Source of the DNA: Nonomuraea sediminis | GTDB taxonomy: Bacteria > Actinomycetota > Actinomycetes > Streptosporangiales > Streptosporangiaceae | Length of the DNA stretch: 64,000 nucleotides | Direction: 5' to 3' | Assembly (NCBI RefSeq): GCF_018531495.1 | Contig: NZ_JAHDTI010000014.1 | Coordinates: forward strand, 124,001 to 188,000 | Made by a program: the position numbers and the translations under genes | Shown here: piece by piece, positions 59,230-64,000 of the stretch | How positions within the stretch are numbered: the stretch's first letter is position 1 | Layout of the letters: each line of letters begins with the position of its first letter | Notes under the pieces: generated by a model | The model's database searches: none | What the model was told of the DNA's origin: nothing | What the model saw: the letters and a program-made list of their open reading frames with translations, nothing else

Positions 59230-62200
59230 TCAGAAGGCCAGCTGTTGCCAGTTCTTGGCCTCGTCGGCGGTCAGGGCACGGGCGAAGACGGCCATACGGC
59301 CGGCCGCGCCGGTGAGTCGCTGGCCGCCGTTCTGGTCGGCGGCGAAGCGGAGCGAGCGGGACGCGCAGCCGGTGATGCCGTCGGTGGGGACGCGGGCTCC
59401 GCCTGCCCGGGCGCCGTCCACGTAGACGGTGACGGCGCCGTCGCGGGCCATCGTGACGACCAGGTCAACCAGGCGGCCGGTGGGCACCTTGGCGTCGGTG
59501 GTGACGTTCTGGCCGGAGCCGATGAAGCGGACCCGGTTGTCGGGCGTCAGGTCCACCAGCACCCCGTCGTTGCCCGGGTCGCCGGAGGGCTGGGAGTCGA
59601 ACAGCCGCCGGTACCCGCTCCCGGCCACCTTGACGTTCGCCGCGAACGACGCCTCTCTGAGGAAGCCGAGCGTGGTGGGCGCCGTGGTCAGGTAGGTGGA
59701 GCCGTCCAGGACCAGCGCCCCGTCCGCGTAGGCGGCGTTGCCGACCACCGTCGCATCCCGCCCATTACCCGAAATATCAGGAATCGTGGAGCCGCTCGAG
59801 GGATCCCAGGCCACCAGGGGCTTGCCTGGCGACGGCACGGCGCAGGGCGCGACCGCGAGGGAGGCGGAGGCCGTGCCCGACCACGAATCACCGGTGACCG
59901 TGGCCACGAGCCGCTCCAACCGGGACCCGGTGCCCGCCGTGACCGTGAAGGTCGCCGTGCGCGGGCTGCCCGGATGGGTGGCGGGCAGGTGCGCCGAGGT
60001 GGGCGAGACGCTCCACCCGGCGGGCACCCGCACCGACACGTCACCGGCGGGCACCACCCGGGTCCCGCTCACCGTCACCGTGACGGGGAACGACTGCCCC
60101 GGCCCGGTCTCGCCCGGCGCGCGCAGGGCGACGGAGACCTCGCCCACGACCCGGTACACCTGCCCGGCCGCCGCCGTGAAGGTGACCGTGTCGCCGTCCC
60201 GCGTGTGCGGGACCTGCTTCCCCGAGGAGTCCACCAGCCGGTACAGCCCGGCGAAGATCTTGTTCCGCACCCGGATCGGCCCGGCGGACCCGGCGTGGAG
60301 CGCGATCTCGCTCGCGGTACCGTCCTTCCAGGAGGCGTCAACCGTCACGTCGCCGCGCGCCCGCAGCCCCGACACCGAGCCCGACGGCCAGGCCGACGGC
60401 AGCGCGGGCAGCACGTCGACCACGCCGGTCGGCGACTGGAGCAGCATCTCCGCGATCCCGGAGGTCGCGCCGAAGTTGCCGTCGATCTGGAAGGGCGGGT
60501 GGGTGTCCCAGAGGTTCTCCAGGGTCGAGGTCCGCAGCTGCTCGCGCAGCATCTTGTGCGCGTGGTCGCCGTCGAGCAGCCGCGCCCAGAAGTTGATCTT
60601 CCAGGCCTTGGACCAGCCGGTGCCGCCGTCGCCGCGCGCGGTCAGCGACACCTTGGCCGCCTCGGCCTCCTTCGAGCCCGGCGCGATCTGGTGGCCGGGG
60701 TGCAGGGCGAACAGGTGCGAGACGTGCCGGTGGTCGTCGGTCCTGGAGTCCCAGTCGGTCTTCCATTCCTGCAGCTGGCCCCAGGAGCCAATGCGGAGGC
60801 CGGGATCCAGCCTCGACAGGGCCTGCCGTACCTCTGGCTCGTCGGTGCCGAGCGCCTTGGCGGCGGCGAGCACGTTGGTGAACAGGTCGAAGACGATCTG
60901 CTGCGACATCGAGGCGCCGGCGGAGAAGTCGCCGTGCTCGGGCGAGTAGCTGGGCGAGACGACGAGCCTGCCGTCGCGCGGGTCGGTGTGCAGGTTGTCC
61001 ACCCAGAACAGCGCCGCCTCGCGCATCGCCGGGTAGACCGAACGCAGGTAGTCCAGGTCGCGACCGAACAGGTAGTGGTCGTAGAGCTGCTGCGTGGTCC
61101 AGGCGGCCGCCTCGGGGAACCAGAACGCGGTCGACCAGTCGTGCACGCCGGTGAAGCCGAACGGGTTGGTCTCGTTGTGCACCACCCAGCCGCGCGAGCC
61201 GAACATCTCCTTCGCGGTCCTGGTCCCCGGCGCGACCATGGCCTTGACGTAGTCGTCGTAGGGTGCGGCGGTCTCGGCCAGGTTGGTCTGCTCGGCGAGC
61301 CAGTAGTTCATCTGCAGGTTGATGTTGGTGTGGTAGTCGGCCGACCAGGGCGGGCTGGTCGAGTTGTTCCACACGCCCTGCAGGTTGGCCGGGAGCGAGC
61401 CCGAGCGCGAGGAGGCGATGAGCAGGTAGCGGCCGTAGGCGAAGAACAGCGCCTCCAGCGCCCTGTCGTCGGTGGCGGCGCCGCCGGTGTAGTTCCTGAG
61501 CAGCTGGTCGGTGGGGATCTTCGGGGCCTGCTGGCCGATGTCCAGCTTGACCCGGTCGAACAGGGCACGGTAGTCGGCCTCGTGCGCGGCGAGCAGCGCG
61601 TCCCAGCCCTGCGCCGCGGCCTTGTCCACGGCCTGGGTCACACGCGCGTGCGGGTCCTCGCCGCGGTAGGCCGGGTAGCTGTCTGCGTAGCCCGTCCCCG
61701 CCGACAGCACGAACATCGCGCTGTCGGCCCCGCTGACCGTGATCCTGTCGGTGGCGTCGGTACGGCTGCCGCCGCTGGCGACGACCTGGATCTGCGACTC
61801 GTAGCGGAGCCCGTTGTCGGCCAGCGCGCCGGTGATCGTGAGGCGGCCGTCCTTGACCGTGACCTGCCTGCCCTGGTGTGGCGAGCCGGTCCTGAGCGTG
61901 AAGGAGACCTTGCCCACCTGCGAGGCGGTCAGGCGGCCGACGATCACGTTGCCGGGGTGGCTGGCGAAGTACTCCCTGGCGTAGGTGACACCGTCGGCGG
62001 TGTAGCCGACCCGGGCCACGGCCTCGCGCAGCGACAGCTCCCTGCGGTAGCCGGTGGCGTTCTGGTGTCCGGTGTCGAGCCACACGTCGCCGAAGGTCTG
62101 GTAGGCGCCGTAGCCGGCCCTGGGCTGGCCCAGCTTGGCCGCCACCGCATCGGGCGACATCCTGCCGTCACGGTCGATCTGCGCCTGGACGTCGGCGATC

Positions 62201-62484
62201 GCGCCCGGGCGGGGACTGCGCCAGTTGCCGAAGTCGTAGCCGCCCTTGGAGCCGGGTCCGCCGGTCCACAGAGTCTTCTCGTTGAACTGGAGCTGCTCGC
62301 TGCCGACCCCGCCGAAGACCTTGGCGCCCAGCGCGCCGTTGCCGATCGGCAGGGCCTGGGTCTCCCAGCTGGTGGCGGGCTTGTCGTACCAGAGTGTCAT
62401 GTCATCGGGTGTCTGTTGAGGGGCGGAGAGCACGGGGAGGGTCGCGATCAGGGATAAGGCGGCTGCCACGCGGGCGAGGACCAC
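59230..62484 (-). CDS. Secreted GH95 alpha-L-fucosidase with C-terminal lectin-like domain
   Basis: A 1084-residue enzyme with a Sec signal peptide (ARVAAALSLIATLPVLSAPQ). The GH95 catalytic (alpha/alpha)6 barrel shows the inverting-fucosidase residues: HTNINLQMNYW (paired Asn), SPSYSPEHGDF (Glu) and DGNFGATSG (Asp). N-terminal beta-sandwich DMTLWYDKPATSWETQALPI and a Tyr-rich linker precede it. After about residue 760 come an NPCBM/alpha-sandwich part and a LamG-type domain (PLVAWDPSSG; DATVVGNAAYADGALVLDGS). It releases fucose from plant or host glycans. GTG 62484 is chosen because GGAGG lies six bases upstream and gives a clean signal peptide. Confidence 0.93.
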   Translation of the reverse strand: MVLARVAAALSLIATLPVLSAPQQTPDDMTLWYDKPATSWETQALPIGNGALGAKVFGGVGSEQLQFNEKTLWTGGPGSKGGYDFGNWRSPRPGAIADVQAQIDRDGRMSPDAVAAKLGQPRAGYGAYQTFGDVWLDTGHQNATGYRRELSLREAVARVGYTADGVTYAREYFASHPGNVIVGRLTASQVGKVSFTLRTGSPHQGRQVTVKDGRLTITGALADNGLRYESQIQVVASGGSRTDATDRITVSGADSAMFVLSAGTGYADSYPAYRGEDPHARVTQAVDKAAAQGWDALLAAHEADYRALFDRVKLDIGQQAPKIPTDQLLRNYTGGAATDDRALEALFFAYGRYLLIASSRSGSLPANLQGVWNNSTSPPWSADYHTNINLQMNYWLAEQTNLAETAAPYDDYVKAMVAPGTRTAKEMFGSRGWVVHNETNPFGFTGVHDWSTAFWFPEAAAWTTQQLYDHYLFGRDLDYLRSVYPAMREAALFWVDNLHTDPRDGRLVVSPSYSPEHGDFSAGASMSQQIVFDLFTNVLAAAKALGTDEPEVRQALSRLDPGLRIGSWGQLQEWKTDWDSRTDDHRHVSHLFALHPGHQIAPGSKEAEAAKVSLTARGDGGTGWSKAWKINFWARLLDGDHAHKMLREQLRTSTLENLWDTHPPFQIDGNFGATSGIAEMLLQSPTGVVDVLPALPSAWPSGSVSGLRARGDVTVDASWKDGTASEIALHAGSAGPIRVRNKIFAGLYRLVDSSGKQVPHTRDGDTVTFTAAAGQVYRVVGEVSVALRAPGETGPGQSFPVTVTVSGTRVVPAGDVSVRVPAGWSVSPTSAHLPATHPGSPRTATFTVTAGTGSRLERLVATVTGDSWSGTASASLAVAPCAVPSPGKPLVAWDPSSGSTIPDISGNGRDATVVGNAAYADGALVLDGSTYLTTAPTTLGFLREASFAANVKVAGSGYRRLFDSQPSGDPGNDGVLVDLTPDNRVRFIGSGQNVTTDAKVPTGRLVDLVVTMARDGAVTVYVDGARAGGARVPTDGITGCASRSLRFAADQNGGQRLTGAAGRMAVFARALTADEAKNWQQLAF

Positions 62485-62654
62485 AGTAGACCTCCGATGG
62501 GTCGGTCGGTGCCCTCGATTAGGTAACACGGCAACCGCTTGCCGAACAAGAACTTCCCTCCGATGTTTGCTGGCACGTGATCTCACCTGTGCGAGATTTG
62601 ACCGGTCGCTCTGAAGCAGACATCCGATGTATGCGCCACCCGGATGTTTCCTGT

Positions 62655-62660
62655 TACCTT
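62655..62660 (+). promoter_or_regulatory. -10 box of probable leaderless promoter (dienelactone hydrolase gene)
   Basis: TACCTT ends seven bases before GTG 62668. Confidence 0.5.
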
Positions 62661-62667
62661 GCGGTGC

Positions 62668-63411
62668 GTGAGACGACAGGTGCGCATCCCGTTACCGGAC
62701 GGCAGTTCGCTGGACGCGACCGTGGCACTGCCGGAGGGGACGGCGCCCGCGGGCGGATGGCCGGGCGCGGTGGTCGTGCACGAGATCTACGGCGTCGAGC
62801 CTGACATGCTGCGGGTGCTCGACCTGTTCGCCGAGCGCGGCTACGCGGCGGTCCTGCCCGACCTGTACAGCCACGGCAGCAGGATCGGCTGCCTGGCGCG
62901 GGCCATGCACCAGTTCAGCACCGGCAAGCCGGGCCAGATGGCCGCCGACATCGACGTGACCAGGCAATGGCTGGCGGACCGGGACGACGTCGACGGCGAA
63001 CGGCTCGGCGTGATCGGGTTCTGCCTGGGCGGCGGGTTCGCCCTCGCCTACGCGGCCGGCGCGCCTCCCGGCGTGCGCGCCGCGTCGGTCAACTACGGCG
63101 CGGTCCCCAGCGACCAGGAGGAGCTGCGGTCGGCGTGTCCGGTCGTGGGCTCCTACGGTGGTCGCGACGCGGGCTTCCGTTCGCACGGCAGGCGGCTGCG
63201 GGAGCACATGCGGGCCCTCGGCATCGAGCACGACGTCGAGGAGTATCCGGCCGCCGGGCACTCCTTCATGACCGACGGCCATCACCCCGTCGCCAGGCTC
63301 GCCCTGTTCCCGCTGCACCACGGCCTGGTCCGTACGGCGGCGGACGACGCGTGGCAGCGCACGTTCGCCTTCTTCGACAAGCACGTCGCCGACCACGGCC
63401 GGTCGTCCTGA
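62668..63411 (+). CDS. Dienelactone hydrolase-family protein
   Basis: A 247-residue alpha/beta-hydrolase. Triad: Cys in GVIGFCLGGGFAL (about residue 115), Asp in YGGRDAGF and His in AAGHSFM. The FCxGG nucleophile elbow is typical of carboxymethylenebutenolidases, which open dienelactone in chloro-aromatic or catechol degradation. GTG 62668 follows TACCTT by seven bases, so the mRNA is probably leaderless. Divergent from the fucosidase. Confidence 0.88.
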   Translation: MRRQVRIPLPDGSSLDATVALPEGTAPAGGWPGAVVVHEIYGVEPDMLRVLDLFAERGYAAVLPDLYSHGSRIGCLARAMHQFSTGKPGQMAADIDVTRQWLADRDDVDGERLGVIGFCLGGGFALAYAAGAPPGVRAASVNYGAVPSDQEELRSACPVVGSYGGRDAGFRSHGRRLREHMRALGIEHDVEEYPAAGHSFMTDGHHPVARLALFPLHHGLVRTAADDAWQRTFAFFDKHVADHGRSS

Positions 63412-63736
63412 CACGAGTGCTTTCCCTCGCAGCGGGCGCCGGTTGGCATCACTTTGCCGGCACGGGAAGACATGCCTGGTAATCGGCGGGATGAATCCGC
63501 TGACCATAGGTAGAACACCGGTCGCGCCATGTAACAGTCGCAGGCGAGCGAACGGCTTCGCGTTCTGACACATTGTCGGCGCCGATGTTCTTGTGCGTGA
63601 TGAAGAACGCGACGAGATCACCGCCCGCCATCCCGTCAAGAACGGCGCAATATGGCATTTGAGCTGCGGAAATATATCAGAATCCGAATAGTTTTCGCGT
63701 TTGCTCGGCGACGGACCGTAGTCATTTTACACCTTG

Positions 63737-63749
63737 ACTGACTGTCAGT
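63737..63749. promoter_or_regulatory. Palindrome in an AT-rich promoter region, candidate TetR operator
   Basis: In the 412-base gap after the dienelactone hydrolase, AT content rises sharply (63660-63790). ACTGAC-T-GTCAGT is a perfect 13-base palindrome overlapping TTGACT (63734-63739), and TAATAT (63760-63765) follows. The layout resembles a repressed promoter for the oxidoreductase gene at 63824. No other gene was found in the gap; a weak 69-codon frame on the minus strand (63449-63658) is not supported. Confidence 0.45.
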
Positions 63750-63823
63750 TTCGGGCCAGTAATATCTGTCATGCTTTGTAATACAATTGCGGGAACGCGG
63801 CGCAATGTGGTGACTTTACGGAC

Positions 63824-64000
63824 GTGAGAGATTTTCTCATCGTCGGGGGCGGCGTCGCGGGCGCCGCGGCCGGCTACTTCCTAGCCGAGTCCGGAACCGT
63901 GACCCTGCTCGAAATGGAGCAGGCCCCTGGCTACCACTCGACCGGACGGTCGGCAGCACTCTTCTCGGAGTACTTCGGCAACCGTGCCGTACGAGCTCTC
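63824..64000 (+). CDS. FAD-dependent oxidoreductase (DAO family), truncated by window edge
   Basis: Only 59 codons are visible. They encode the FAD-binding beta-alpha-beta motif FLIVGGGVAGAAAGYFLAES, then TVTLLEMEQAPGYHSTGRSA, where Glu binds the ribose and HSTGRSAA is typical of glycine/D-amino-acid oxidase and sarcosine-oxidase relatives. GTG 63824 is the likely start; no strong ribosome site is seen. Confidence 0.85.
   Translation, partial: MRDFLIVGGGVAGAAAGYFLAESGTVTLLEMEQAPGYHSTGRSAALFSEYFGNRAVRAL

Noticed and set aside
59245..62457. A 1,070-codon open frame on the plus strand
   Set aside because: Antisense shadow of the GH95 gene; low-complexity translation.
63449..63658. 69-codon minus-strand frame in the last large gap
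   Set aside because: No ribosome site, no recognisable motif and it would lie isolated; not supported.

Overview
The window is very GC-rich, with dense operons, many ATGA/GTGA overlaps, GTG starts and actinobacterial families (F420-type LLM oxidoreductase, DUF1707, DUF4328, DUF6504 with DnaE2, KstD, an FHA-less Ser/Thr kinase, dynamin-like GTPase pair). It reads as chromosomal DNA of a filamentous actinomycete, most likely a Streptosporangiaceae member such as Nonomuraea; that placement is an inference from gene content, not from a marker gene. No tRNA, rRNA, phage, transposase or CRISPR array was seen. The sequence was read by hand, so coordinates of small sites are exact but family names rest on motif recognition.

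Layout. 1-6.3 kb: acyl-CoA catabolism (5'-truncated NDP-forming acyl-CoA synthetase, thiolase-like/DUF35 pair, VOC protein, MFS carrier, and a decayed second MFS gene). 6.3-12.4 kb: a small membrane protein, a 19-bp tandem repeat array, ABC-F protein EttA, an 800-bp repeat-filled gap, a membrane diguanylate cyclase and a single-stranded DNA-binding protein with a giant low-complexity tail. 12.5-22 kb: a 5'-nucleotidase remnant, two dynamin-like GTPases coupled to a CysG-type siroheme synthase, an agmatinase-type ureohydrolase, then corrinoid genes (cobT, a cbiX-like gene lacking metal-binding histidines, cobL); cobQ lies apart at 51.4 kb. 22-31.8 kb: tandem GNAT, baeRF-type protein, the lutABC lactate operon with its FCD regulator and a double operator, DJ-1/PfpI protein, LysR, secreted sulfatase, LLM oxidoreductase.

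31.8-45.3 kb: FtsX-type ABC exporter divergent from an orphan response regulator, DUF4328, the SOS-type DUF6504-dnaE2 operon preceded by a LexA box, a GntR/UTRA regulator divergent from a five-gene importer operon of the 2-aminoethylphosphonate/iron type ending in a HAD phosphatase. 45.3-57.6 kb: Ser/Thr kinase, TetR regulator divergent from an SDR, quinone reductase, DUF1707, nitrilase-like amidohydrolase, cobQ, ABC-2 exporter, PucR regulator, KstD-type ketosteroid dehydrogenase. 57.6-64 kb: orphan PAS histidine kinase, small membrane protein, secreted GH95 alpha-fucosidase, dienelactone hydrolase, and the start of a FAD oxidoreductase cut by the window edge.

The most unusual signals are at DNA level: a 10-mer (CCTGCCGTAC) repeated at least 13 times in several reading frames and both strands; two perfect hairpins embedded in frame inside dnaE2; related 18-19 bp tandem arrays built on CTCGCCGTAG; a near-identical palindromic operator shared by the TetR/SDR pair and kstD 8 kb away; and a recurring TANNNT-7nt-start arrangement pointing to leaderless mRNAs.
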